Below, one piece after another: positions 35,573-42,917 of a stretch of 64,000 nucleotides of DNA. The position numbers and the translations under genes were made by a program. Below the pieces are notes generated by a model. That model made no database searches, was not told where the DNA came from, and saw nothing but the letters and a program-made list of their open reading frames with translations. The stretch is from the NCBI RefSeq assembly GCF_001296045.1, contig NZ_LJHS01000012.1, positions 1 to 64,000 on the forward strand, in the 5' to 3' direction. This stretch comes from Rhizobium sp. AAP43 (GTDB lineage Bacteria > Pseudomonadota > Alphaproteobacteria > Rhizobiales > Rhizobiaceae). The first letter of the stretch is position 1. Every line of letters starts with the position of its first letter.

Positions 35573-36856
35573 ATGCGCTTGAAATCGACGGCCCTGGTTC
35601 TGATTTTTGCTGCCGCCCTTGCAGGCTGCAATGACACGCTGGAAAGCGCTGTCTACGAGTCCCCGAAGGTTGCCAACAAGGTGGAGCAGCCGCTGCCGGC
35701 CCGCCTTGTGGCTGAAATCCAGAAGAAGGGCATGGATCGCAATGCCCCGATCATGCTGCGCATCTTCAAGGAAGAAGGCATTCTGGAAGTCTGGAAGGCC
35801 AAGACCAACAACCGCTTCGACAAGGTCGTGGAATACGATATCTGCGCCTGGTCCGGTCGGCTTGGCCCCAAGATCAAGGAAGGCGACCGACAGGCGCCCG
35901 AGGGCTTCTATCCCCTGACGCCCTACCATCTGAACCCGAATTCGAAGTATTTCCTCGCCATCAATACGGGCTTCCCGAACCAGTTCGACCGCGCCAATGG
36001 CCGCAATGGCACCAATCTGATGATCCATGGCGCCTGCTCGTCCTCGGGTTGCTACTCGATGACCGACGCGCAGATCCTCGAAATCTATGCCTTTGCCCGC
36101 GACGCCTTCAAGGGAGGCCAGCAGGCAATCCAGCTGCAGGCGTTTCCATTCCGCATGACGGCCGAGAACATGGCACGTCATCGCCACAGCCAGCACTATG
36201 ATTTCTGGAAGACGCTGAAGGTGGGTTATGATCACTTCGAAGTGACCAAGCGCCCGCCCGAGGTCAATGTCTGCAACAAGAACTACGTGTTCAACCAGCT
36301 GACAGCCGATGGGGCGAGTTTCAATCCGCAGGGCGCCTGCCCGGCTACGACCACGCCTCCCGCCCTGACGGCGGCCCTTAGCGGCTACAATGCCGCTTAT
36401 GACGCAGCCTATGCCAAGGCGATGAAGAAGTACGACGGCAAGATCTGGTACGATCCGACGGAAGCCGAACGCAAGGCCCTCGTGGCCGATCTCCGGAAGT
36501 CGCGCGCCCATGACCTTGCATTTGCCCCGACAGGCTCTGCGCTGAAGGCCGGCCGTTTCATGCGGGCGGAAGAAGCTGAGGTCGCGAACCAGACGCCGAT
36601 CACCGGCACGGCCGCCGTCAACCAGATGGCGGCAGCGCAAAGCAACCAGCCCGCGGCGACGACCGCGACCGCGACGACGGCCGCAGCATCAACCGCCCAG
36701 GCAACGACGACGGCTGCGCCGCAGACAGCTGCTGAAGGTCAGCCGGCGGCCGGAATTCCGATCCCGCAGCCCAACCCGCTGGTTCCACCCGTTACGGCGG
36801 CAGCTGCAGAACCGGCCAAGAAGAAGCCCTTGTGGAAGCTCTGGTCATCGGAATGA
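35573..36856 (+). CDS. YafK-type L,D-transpeptidase lipoprotein
   Basis: This 427-aa precursor has a lipoprotein signal (AAALAGC, Cys near residue 20). Its YkuD catalytic motif HGACSSSGCYSM has His152 and nucleophile Cys160. YafK/DpaA relatives cleave or form lipoprotein-peptidoglycan links, so this enzyme probably acts on murein-anchored outer-membrane proteins. The last 100 residues are a low-complexity Ala/Thr/Gln/Pro tail. The next gene, tusA-like, starts inside its stop codon (ATGA overlap). No frameshift was seen. Confidence 0.88.
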   Translation: MRLKSTALVLIFAAALAGCNDTLESAVYESPKVANKVEQPLPARLVAEIQKKGMDRNAPIMLRIFKEEGILEVWKAKTNNRFDKVVEYDICAWSGRLGPKIKEGDRQAPEGFYPLTPYHLNPNSKYFLAINTGFPNQFDRANGRNGTNLMIHGACSSSGCYSMTDAQILEIYAFARDAFKGGQQAIQLQAFPFRMTAENMARHRHSQHYDFWKTLKVGYDHFEVTKRPPEVNVCNKNYVFNQLTADGASFNPQGACPATTTPPALTAALSGYNAAYDAAYAKAMKKYDGKIWYDPTEAERKALVADLRKSRAHDLAFAPTGSALKAGRFMRAEEAEVANQTPITGTAAVNQMAAAQSNQPAATTATATTAAASTAQATTTAAPQTAAEGQPAAGIPIPQPNPLVPPVTAAAAEPAKKKPLWKLWSSE

Positions 36857-37083
36857 CCGACGGAACGGTCTATGACCTGAAGGGGCTGAAATGCCCCCTC
36901 CCCGTCCTGAAGACCCGAAGACGGCTCGCCGACATGCCGGCGGGTGCCGAACTGGCCATCGAGACCAGCGATCCACTGGCCGGCATCGACATCCCGCATT
37001 TCTGCCAGGAAGACGGTCACGCACTCCTCGCGCAGGAGAAGCACGAGGGTGGCCACCGTTTCCTCATTCGCAAGGGCGGATGA
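36853..37083 (+). CDS. tusA: TusA family sulfurtransferase
   Basis: This 76-aa protein has the TusA active site GLKCPLPVLKTRR, with Cys14 as the persulfide carrier. TusA relays sulfur to tRNA 2-thiouridine and molybdenum cofactor pathways. It overlaps the L,D-transpeptidase stop by 4 bp, which is an odd functional pairing, and it converges with cobW 18 bp later. Annotation as TusA-like is firm; its exact sulfur acceptor is not. Confidence 0.9.
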   Translation: MTDGTVYDLKGLKCPLPVLKTRRRLADMPAGAELAIETSDPLAGIDIPHFCQEDGHALLAQEKHEGGHRFLIRKGG

Positions 37084-37101
37084 GCCAGGGCTGCACTCTC
37101 T

Positions 37102-38259
37102 TCAGAACTTGAAACCCGGCACGGCCAGCGGATTGTCGGTCATTGCCTGACGATCCGGCCGGTCGATGGAAACCTTGCCCGTAAAGGCGTCGAACAACTC
37201 CCGGACATAGGTTTCCGACAGATCCTTGGTGATGAGGACCAGTCGCGTCTTGCGGTCCGAACCCTCCGGCCAGGCCGGCAGGCGGACGGGTGGATGGAAG
37301 ATCGACTGCACGCCATGCAGCACGAGCGGCTTTTCCGGCCGGTCGGTCAGCGCCACGATCGCCTTCATCCTGAGCAGCTTCTCCCCATGCGTGGAGCGCA
37401 GCAGGTCAACGAACATGTTGATCGCCATAGGGTCGATCGGCGTGTCATGCACGATCGAATAGGAGCGGATCGATGCGCCATGCCGGTTGACGTCGTGGTG
37501 GTGGTGATGATGGCCGTGGTGCGCATGCCCGTGCCCAGGTTCATGATCATGGTCGTCATGGTGATGGTGATGGTGATGGTGATCGTGAGCGACCTCGTCG
37601 CGCAGCCAGCGATCAACATCAGCGATCTTGGTTGCGGGATCGTAGAGCCCGTTGACCAGGATTTCGGCACGGGCGGCCGCTTCGAGGTCACCATCGGTGA
37701 TCGGCGCACGCGGATTGATCTCGCGCAGCCGACGCTCGACCCGGGCAATCTCCTCGGCAGATGCGAGCGTCTTCTTGGTCAGGATCAGACGATCGGCGAC
37801 GGCCACCTGCCGATAGGCTTCGGCATGGGCGTCGAGCGTCGCAAGCACGTTGACGGCATCGACCACCGTCACGACGCCATCGAGATCGAAGGACTGGGCG
37901 ATTGCCGGGTGCCCCATGACCGACTGCATGACGGGTGCTGGATCGGCGAGTCCGGTGGTTTCGATCACGACACGGGACAATGGCTTGATACGGCCGGTCT
38001 GCATGCCGTCCACAAGTTCAGCCAGCGTGTCGACCAGTTCGCCGCGCACCGTGCAGCACAGGCAGCCATCGGAGAGTTCGACGACGGCATCGTTCGAGGT
38101 TTCGACCAGCAAATGATCGATCCCGACCTCGCCAAATTCGTTGATGATGACCGCTGCATCCCGCATTGCCGGATCCTTGAGCAGGCGGTTCAGCAGCGTC
38201 GACTTGCCGGCCCCGAGGAAGCCGGTGAGGATCGAAACAGGAATGCGGGGTAAGGTCAT
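37102..38259 (-). CDS. CobW/COG0523 family GTP-binding metallochaperone
   Basis: This 385-aa G3E GTPase has Walker A GFLGAGKSTLLN and the metal-binding GCLCC motif (CxCC), then the C-terminal CobW_C domain. A His/Asp linker at about residues 222-258 holds more than 20 His in 37 residues, typical of Zn or Ni/Co-handling members such as ZigA/ZNG1-like proteins. It starts 8 bp after the D,D-carboxypeptidase stop, so the two genes are co-transcribed. Which metal it serves cannot be read from the sequence; the distance to cobS/cobT does not argue for cobalamin specifically. Confidence 0.9.
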   Translation of the reverse strand: MTLPRIPVSILTGFLGAGKSTLLNRLLKDPAMRDAAVIINEFGEVGIDHLLVETSNDAVVELSDGCLCCTVRGELVDTLAELVDGMQTGRIKPLSRVVIETTGLADPAPVMQSVMGHPAIAQSFDLDGVVTVVDAVNVLATLDAHAEAYRQVAVADRLILTKKTLASAEEIARVERRLREINPRAPITDGDLEAAARAEILVNGLYDPATKIADVDRWLRDEVAHDHHHHHHHHDDHDHEPGHGHAHHGHHHHHHDVNRHGASIRSYSIVHDTPIDPMAINMFVDLLRSTHGEKLLRMKAIVALTDRPEKPLVLHGVQSIFHPPVRLPAWPEGSDRKTRLVLITKDLSETYVRELFDAFTGKVSIDRPDRQAMTDNPLAVPGFKF

Positions 38260-38267
38260 GACGGATC

Positions 38268-39377
38268 TCAGAAGGTGGGACGGGGTCTGGGGATCGGCAC
38301 ATTGGCGATTTCCCCGATGGCACCCTTGGCGGCATCCACAGGGTCTCCACCGGGGATGAGGCCGGCAAAGCTCATCACGGGAGCACGACCCATTTCATGG
38401 ATATAGGGCGACAGCAGCTTCATGCGGCCGGCTTCGTCGCGACCTTCGCTCCGCACCTGCCGGGCCTGCGGATTGCAGATCTGGGCGCTGATGTCGGTGA
38501 CCTGATCGATCCCTTCGCCATACGGCTTCAGGCTGGCCAAGGTGGCGCCTGCTTTGGTTGCAGTCAGACCCTGCTGGAGCAGATCGGCGGAAAGATCGGC
38601 GCGACCACCAAGGCTGTCGGCGCCGAGCACAACCGAAATCACGGTGCGGCCGTTGCGGCTGGCCGAGGACACCTGATTGAAGCCGGAGGCGCAGATATAG
38701 CCGGTCTTCATGCCATCGGCGCCATCGAACCGCCCAACGAGAAGATTGAAGTTCGGATAATCCTTCTTGCCGGTCGTCACCCCCTCAAGGGCGAAATAGC
38801 CTGCATATTCCGGAAACTCGCGGCGGATTGAGGTGGCCAGGATCGCAAGGTCACGAGCGGTTGTATACTGCCCCTTGCCCGGCAGGCCGTTCGGATTGAC
38901 GAACCGGCTGGAGGTCATGCCGAGCCGTGCCGCTTCCGCATTCATGCGCTGAACGAAAGCCGCCTCGCTGCCGCTGACGGTTTCACCGATCGCGACGGCC
39001 ACGTCATTGGCCGACTTCACGATGAGGAGCTTCAAGGCGCTGTCGAGCGTGAGCTTCGATCCCGGCTTGAAATACATCTTGCTGGCCGGCTGGTCGGCGG
39101 CATGCTTGCTCATGACAACGACGCTGTCGGGGGAGAGCTGGCCGGCGCGCATCGCCCGGAAAGTCGTATAGGCCGTCATCAGCTTGGTCAGCGATGCGGG
39201 ATACCATTTCCGGAAGGCTTCCTGATGCGCGATGACGCGACCGGACTGGACATCGACGACCATCATCGGATTGGCAGCCGCCAGGCTCGGCATGGCGACG
39301 GCAGCCATCGATGCGACGACCATGATGCGGCCGAAGGCTCGGGTTGCAGAAAACATGCGGGAAGGCTTCGTGAACAC
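38268..39377 (-). CDS. D-alanyl-D-alanine carboxypeptidase (PBP5/6 family)
   Basis: This 369-aa periplasmic serine peptidase trims the terminal D-Ala of peptidoglycan stem peptides. SxxK is SLTK (Ser62, Lys65), SxN is in VKSANDVAV, and KTG is in GMKTGYICASG. A signal peptide precedes it (cleavage near residue 35). GTG 39377 or ATG 39356 could start; neither ribosome-binding site is ideal. It is the first gene of an operon with the CobW protein, and some D,D-carboxypeptidases are zinc-linked, but this family is not a metalloenzyme. Confidence 0.92.
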   Translation of the reverse strand: MFTKPSRMFSATRAFGRIMVVASMAAVAMPSLAAANPMMVVDVQSGRVIAHQEAFRKWYPASLTKLMTAYTTFRAMRAGQLSPDSVVVMSKHAADQPASKMYFKPGSKLTLDSALKLLIVKSANDVAVAIGETVSGSEAAFVQRMNAEAARLGMTSSRFVNPNGLPGKGQYTTARDLAILATSIRREFPEYAGYFALEGVTTGKKDYPNFNLLVGRFDGADGMKTGYICASGFNQVSSASRNGRTVISVVLGADSLGGRADLSADLLQQGLTATKAGATLASLKPYGEGIDQVTDISAQICNPQARQVRSEGRDEAGRMKLLSPYIHEMGRAPVMSFAGLIPGGDPVDAAKGAIGEIANVPIPRPRPTF

Positions 39378-39532
39378 GACCTCTGTCCTTTGTCTGGCTG
39401 GTGTCTCGCAATCGGCGCGGCAATGCCCTAATAACGAAGCAATGGCAAAGCCGTTCGATTACGTCAATTGAAAGGCATCGAATTGCCGCCGACAATTCTG
39501 TGATCCGCAATGACCGACCGGGACCCGATACA

Positions 39533-40693
39533 ATGCCAGTTCTGAACCGCGCCTGCGAACTCCAGGCCGAAGCGACCGAGTGGCGCCGCCACCTGCACGC
39601 CCACCCCGAACTCCTATACGATGTCGAAAACACCGCAGCCTTCGTCGAGGAAAAGCTGAAGGAATTCGGCGTGGACGAAATCATCACCGGGCTGGGACGC
39701 ACCGGCGTCGTCGGCATCATCAACGGCAAGGCTCCAGGCCGCACGATTGGCCTCAGGGCCGACATGGACGCCTTGCCGCTGGAAGAGATCACCGGCAAGC
39801 CCTGGGCCTCGAAGACATCAGGCCGGATGCATGCCTGCGGCCATGATGGCCATACCGCCATGTTGCTCGGTGCGGCGAAGCACTTGAGCGAAACCCGCAA
39901 TTTTACTGGACGCGTTGCCGTGATTTTCCAGCCGGCAGAGGAAGGCGGCGCCGGCGCGCTCGCTATGGTCCGTGACGGCCTGATGGAACGCTGCGCGATT
40001 GAGGAAGTCTATGGCATGCACAACATGCCGGGCATGAAGGCCGGACATTTTGCCATCCGCAAAGGCGGCATCATGGCCGCTCCCGACAAGTTCCAGATCA
40101 CGTTGCATGGCCGCGGCGGCCATGCGGCAGAACCGCACAACACCTTCGATCCGATCGTCATCGGCGCGCAGATCGTCAGCAATCTGCAGACAATTGCCTC
40201 GCGCAACGCCAATCCCGTTCGCTCGGTGGTGGTCTCGGTGACGCAGTTCCATGCCGGAACGACGCATAACATCATCCCGGAGGAAGCCACCCTGTCTGGC
40301 ACCGTGCGCTCCCTAGACGAGGAAGTGCGCAGTCTTGCCGAACGCCGCATTGGCGAAATCGCAATGGGCATTGCGACAGCTAACGGTGCAGAAGCAACGT
40401 TCGTCTATGACCGAGCCTGCCCCGTAACGGTCAACCATCCCCGCGAGACGGAACATGCAGCGCGTGCGGCAATGGATGTCGTGGGCCCTGACAATGTCGA
40501 TACGGAGGTCGATCCCAGCATGGCGGGCGAGGATTTCTCCTTCATGCTGCAGTCACGCCCTGGCGCTTATATCCTGGTTGGCAATGGTGACAGCGCTGGC
40601 CTGCACAATCCGGCCTATGACTTCAACGACGAGATCATCGCGACCGGCATCTCCTACTGGGTGAGGCTCGCCGAACAGCGCCTCGCGCCTTGA
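39533..40693 (+). CDS. M20 family amidohydrolase (hippurate hydrolase-like)
   Basis: This 386-aa metallopeptidase-fold amidohydrolase has the metal-ligand motifs RADMDALPLEE, GRMHACGHDGHTAMLLGAAKHL and PAEEGGAGA, and the dimerisation domain GRGGHAAEPH. It resembles hippurate/N-acyl amino acid hydrolases; the substrate is uncertain. The start is ATG 39533 (MPVLNRACELQ). The tRNA-Arg gene begins 70 bp after its stop, and the gene marks the last conserved housekeeping block before the accessory region. Confidence 0.9.
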   Translation: MPVLNRACELQAEATEWRRHLHAHPELLYDVENTAAFVEEKLKEFGVDEIITGLGRTGVVGIINGKAPGRTIGLRADMDALPLEEITGKPWASKTSGRMHACGHDGHTAMLLGAAKHLSETRNFTGRVAVIFQPAEEGGAGALAMVRDGLMERCAIEEVYGMHNMPGMKAGHFAIRKGGIMAAPDKFQITLHGRGGHAAEPHNTFDPIVIGAQIVSNLQTIASRNANPVRSVVVSVTQFHAGTTHNIIPEEATLSGTVRSLDEEVRSLAERRIGEIAMGIATANGAEATFVYDRACPVTVNHPRETEHAARAAMDVVGPDNVDTEVDPSMAGEDFSFMLQSRPGAYILVGNGDSAGLHNPAYDFNDEIIATGISYWVRLAEQRLAP

Positions 40694-40725
40694 AACCATT
40701 CACATGGGCACGCCAAGGAAAGTGC

Positions 40726-40754
40726 TTGGCTTGCCCGCTCCGCTTTTGTATGGA
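40726..40754 (+). promoter_or_regulatory. Putative promoter of tRNA-Arg
   Basis: TTGGCT and TATGGA separated by 17 bp lie 10 bp upstream of the mature tRNA. This fits a short stable-RNA promoter, although both hexamers deviate from consensus. Confidence 0.45.
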
Positions 40755-40763
40755 GAAAGCAGT

Positions 40764-40840
40764 GGTTCCGTAGCTCAGCAGGATAGAGCATCAGATTCCT
40801 AATCTGAGGGTCACGCGTTCGAATCGCGTCGGAATCACCA
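40764..40840 (+). tRNA. tRNA-Arg (anticodon CCT)
   Basis: A complete 77-nt cloverleaf is visible. The acceptor GGTTCCG pairs with CGGAATC, followed by discriminator A and an encoded CCA. The anticodon stem TCAGA/TCTGA holds loop TTCCTAA with anticodon CCT, reading AGG. The T arm is CGCG-TTCGAAT-CGCG. tRNA-Arg(CCT) is a frequent integration site for islands. The region downstream looks accessory, but I found no second copy of the tRNA 3' end. Confidence 0.95.
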
Positions 40841-41043
40841 TCGAAACAATTCAAACATTCCGCACCCCCATTCAGCGCTCGATGGATGCCAGCGCCCTAC
40901 ACGTTCTCGTCATAACACGAGCATAGAAAGCACCCTCGCGAATCTGGGGTTGCATCAGGGAACAAAAGCCTATCAACTCCACCATAGTCCACACGGCCTC
41001 CTTGCTCCGGCAACGATGTCGTCCTGTAACGGGAGGAAATGCC

Positions 41044-41271
41044 ATGGCATTCAAGAATCCCGGCGCGACAAATAGTCATCTCGTAGAGCGTGCCGTTTCC
41101 AGATTGAGCGAAGACGCACCCATGTCCATGGCTCAGGGCCAGAAGGCCAATGCTGCGGCACTGGTAAACTATCTGGTGACAAGTGGTGTGACCAATGAGG
41201 ATGACCTTGTTGAGCTTGCCCTCTTGGCTAATGGAAAGCGCTACGATCCCGCTGACGGAAGCTTCACCTGA
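41044..41271 (+). CDS. Hypothetical 75-aa protein
   Basis: This small gene has a very strong GGGAGGAAA ribosome-binding site ahead of ATG 41044, which is the main reason to believe it. The product starts MAFKNPGATNSHLVERAV and continues with a predicted helical, polar sequence ending KRYDPADGSFT. There is no signal peptide or membrane helix. I recognise no family. A longer in-frame start at 41002 lacks a ribosome-binding site. It lies 200 bp after tRNA-Arg, at the edge of the accessory region, with no GGAAC-type promoter directly ahead of it. Confidence 0.6.
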   Translation: MAFKNPGATNSHLVERAVSRLSEDAPMSMAQGQKANAAALVNYLVTSGVTNEDDLVELALLANGKRYDPADGSFT

Positions 41272-41345
41272 CGCATTCGCGGTAGCTTGGCCTTTTGCGC
41301 GATCAAGCCCATGGAAACCGAAGGCTCCCACGCACACCTCATGTG

Positions 41346-41531
41346 CTACCGGAGGGCAGGATCCTTGCGCTTTGCATCAAGCGCGGTTTGCAGGGCTTGC
41401 GCCTGTTCCATGAGCCGCGCGGGGTACGGCTCTCTTTCAACCGCCTCCCTCAATTCATCAAGCTTGTCCCGAACAATCCCGCCGCTCCGGTCGCGGCGGC
41501 CGGGTCGTCCGTATTTGGGTTCGTCAGTCAT
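41346..41531 (-). CDS. NepR-like candidate anti-sigma factor, 61 aa
   Basis: This short gene has GGAGA six bases before its ATG. After a basic, Gly/Arg-rich N-terminus, the product carries DKLDELREAVEREPYPARL. It aligns without gaps to the NepR core pattern: a hydrophobic residue, KL, later V, then E-P-x-P-x-R and a Leu-rich helix. NepR proteins are about 60 aa and sequester EcfG-type sigma factors until phosphorylated PhyR removes them. An EcfG-like sigma gene lies 0.9 kb away. This is my inference from pattern; residues between the anchor positions diverge. It sits 69 bp downstream of the 134-aa gene on the same strand. Confidence 0.5.
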   Translation of the reverse strand: MTDEPKYGRPGRRDRSGGIVRDKLDELREAVEREPYPARLMEQAQALQTALDAKRKDPALR

Positions 41532-41600
41532 TCGATTCTCCGATCAGCGAAGGGCCGCTCAAGGCCTCCTGAACATAACGCTGTTTCCCTTGGCTATACG

Positions 41601-42005
41601 TCAGTTGAGCTGCTGCGGATCGACAACCCGATTGCTTGTCACGTGATCGCGTGTGTCTTCATCAGAAGTACCTTCGATCTGTTCGATGTTCACTTCGGGA
41701 AAATGCGCAGCGAGCGCACGCTGATCGCCGAAACCCAGCGGGTCCCCCTCCAGGAGCAGGGTCAGGCTCTGGCCGACATCAACCGGTCCGTCATGCGATA
41801 GCTGCACCCTGCCGCCACCTGACAGCACCAGCGTCGCCGTCCCTTGAAAACCCTGCTTGATCAACCAGTCGCGCGGTGCCTCGGTCGTAACCCGAACGGA
41901 GTAGCCTTCATCCGACCGCGTGACTGACACGTGATAGCTGACCGGCGACAGGTGTTCCCCTACCAGGAGGTGGCCTTGGCCATCCGTGTTTTGGAGATGC
42001 GGCAT
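41601..42005 (-). CDS. Hypothetical 134-aa protein of stress-type region
   Basis: This product has no signal peptide or membrane helix. A central beta-strand-rich segment (SYHVSVTRSDEGYSVRVTTE, then GTATLVLSGGGRVQLS) ends in an acidic, polar C-terminus. ATG 42005 was chosen because AAGGA lies nine bases upstream; ATG 42023 is possible but has no ribosome-binding site, and the frame is open further up to 42236. A GGAAC-N17-TGTT promoter lies 38-63 bp upstream. The NepR-like gene follows on the same strand. I do not recognise a family. Confidence 0.55.
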   Translation of the reverse strand: MPHLQNTDGQGHLLVGEHLSPVSYHVSVTRSDEGYSVRVTTEAPRDWLIKQGFQGTATLVLSGGGRVQLSHDGPVDVGQSLTLLLEGDPLGFGDQRALAAHFPEVNIEQIEGTSDEDTRDHVTSNRVVDPQQLN

Positions 42006-42042
42006 AAGAAGGGTCCTTTTCATCTGGTGGAAGCGAAACGCT

Positions 42043-42068
42043 AACACGCGCCACGGCCCGGATGTTCC
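42043..42068 (-). promoter_or_regulatory. EcfG/RpoE2-type promoter, leftward
   Basis: On the minus strand GGAAC (42068-42064), 17 bp and TGTT (42046-42043) match the rhizobial general-stress consensus GGAAC-N18/19-TT. Transcription would begin near 42036 and enter the 134-aa gene and then the NepR-like gene. Confidence 0.6.
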
Positions 42069-42091
42069 CACGCGAAAAGAGCAATTGCGGC

Positions 42092-42116
42092 GGAACCACA
42101 CGCGGAGCGAGACGTT
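42092..42116 (+). promoter_or_regulatory. EcfG/RpoE2-type promoter, rightward
   Basis: GGAAC (42092-42096), 16 bp and CGTT (42113-42116) fit the full EcfG consensus exactly. It points right, towards a 42-codon frame at 42147 and the sigma gene. It stands back to back with the leftward GGAAC, 23 bp apart. Confidence 0.7.
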
Positions 42117-42146
42117 GCGGCAGAGGGAGAAGGAGTAACCGAAGAC

Positions 42147-42275
42147 ATGCGTGACAAGAGCCAGACAAAGGACAGGAGCAGAAGGCGAGAGCCTGTCTCG
42201 ATGCGACCTGACGGTCAATCGAACCTTGCTGGCCAAGACTGCCTACGCTGCAGTTCGTGTGGAATGCATGAATGA
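42147..42275 (+). CDS. Possible 42-aa Cys-containing microprotein
   Basis: A short frame follows the rightward GGAAC promoter, with AAGGAG 11 bases before its ATG. The product is basic in its first half and ends DCLRCSSCGMHE, with three Cys spaced as CxxCxxC. This could bind metal. It is too short to judge by composition, and it may instead be the untranslated leader of the sigma gene. Confidence 0.35.
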   Translation: MRDKSQTKDRSRRREPVSMRPDGQSNLAGQDCLRCSSCGMHE

Positions 42276-42309
42276 CCCCGCTCCGATATTTTAACCTTTG
42301 TCATTTTGC

Positions 42310-42334
42310 GGAACCATGGAGATCGCTCGGCGTT
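42310..42334 (+). promoter_or_regulatory. EcfG/RpoE2-type promoter of sigma-topoisomerase operon
   Basis: GGAAC (42310-42314), 16 bp and CGTT (42331-42334) again fit the consensus exactly. Transcription would begin near 42341, about 50 nt before the sigma gene, suggesting autoregulation or control by a resident EcfG. Confidence 0.7.
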
Positions 42335-42389
42335 TGCGGCTCATGGGCGTTCCAGGCGGCTTCCATGTTCAAGGCCGCTGATTGAGAGG

Positions 42390-42917
42390 ATGGCGCACTT
42401 GTCTACTCATAAAGCCGAGCTTGCCACGCAGTCCGAAGTCGTCGAACTCATTCCGGCCCTGCGCGCTTTTGCCCGAACCTTCTGCCCCAGCCCGGAGGAA
42501 GCCGACGATCTTGTCCAGGAGACCTTGGCCAAAGCCCTTGCAAATCTGGACAAGTTCGAGCCGGGCACGCGTTTGAAATCCTGGTTGTTCACCATCATGC
42601 GCAATACGTTCTGCACGCGCTTCAAGAAGAGGAGCCGTGAGACAATCGGCATTCCGGATGCCATATCCGAAAGCCTGACAACGGAACCAGTGCAGGAATG
42701 GACCGTGCAGACGGATGACGTGCGGCGGGCGCTCGACAGGCTGCCAGCCCATCACCGCGAGATGCTGGTGCTGATCGTCATGCTCGGTGAACGCTACGAG
42801 GACGCCGCTGCGATCTGCGGCTGTGCGGTGGGGACGGTGAAAAGCCGCCTGAGCCGCGCACGCCAGCAGCTGCGCCGCGAATTGGGTGAGTTCGGCAATG
42901 AGAACCCCATTGGCTGA
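42390..42917 (+). CDS. EcfG-like (ECF15-type) RNA polymerase sigma factor
   Basis: This 175-aa extracytoplasmic-function sigma factor has region 2 (LIPALRAFARTF, then ADDLVQETLAKAL and RLKSWLFTIMRNTF) and region 4 (LPAHHREMLVLIVMLGERYEDAAAICGCAVGTVKSRLSRAR). These follow the EcfG pattern of alphaproteobacterial general stress response. ATG 42390 touches its GAGAGG; a TTG at 42399 would have a better nine-base spacing. A perfect GGAAC-N16-CGTT promoter lies upstream. The topoisomerase gene overlaps its last 20 bp. It is probably a paralogue, since no phyR is adjacent. Confidence 0.88.
   Translation: MAHLSTHKAELATQSEVVELIPALRAFARTFCPSPEEADDLVQETLAKALANLDKFEPGTRLKSWLFTIMRNTFCTRFKKRSRETIGIPDAISESLTTEPVQEWTVQTDDVRRALDRLPAHHREMLVLIVMLGERYEDAAAICGCAVGTVKSRLSRARQQLRRELGEFGNENPIG

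Noticed and set aside
37489-37600. GTG/ATG trinucleotide-like repeats
   Set aside because: They are the His/Asp codons of the CobW linker read on the other strand, not a CRISPR or satellite array.
40897-41337. 146-aa minus-strand open frame with several Cys
   Set aside because: It overlaps the 75-aa gene, which has a strong ribosome-binding site, and has none of its own.
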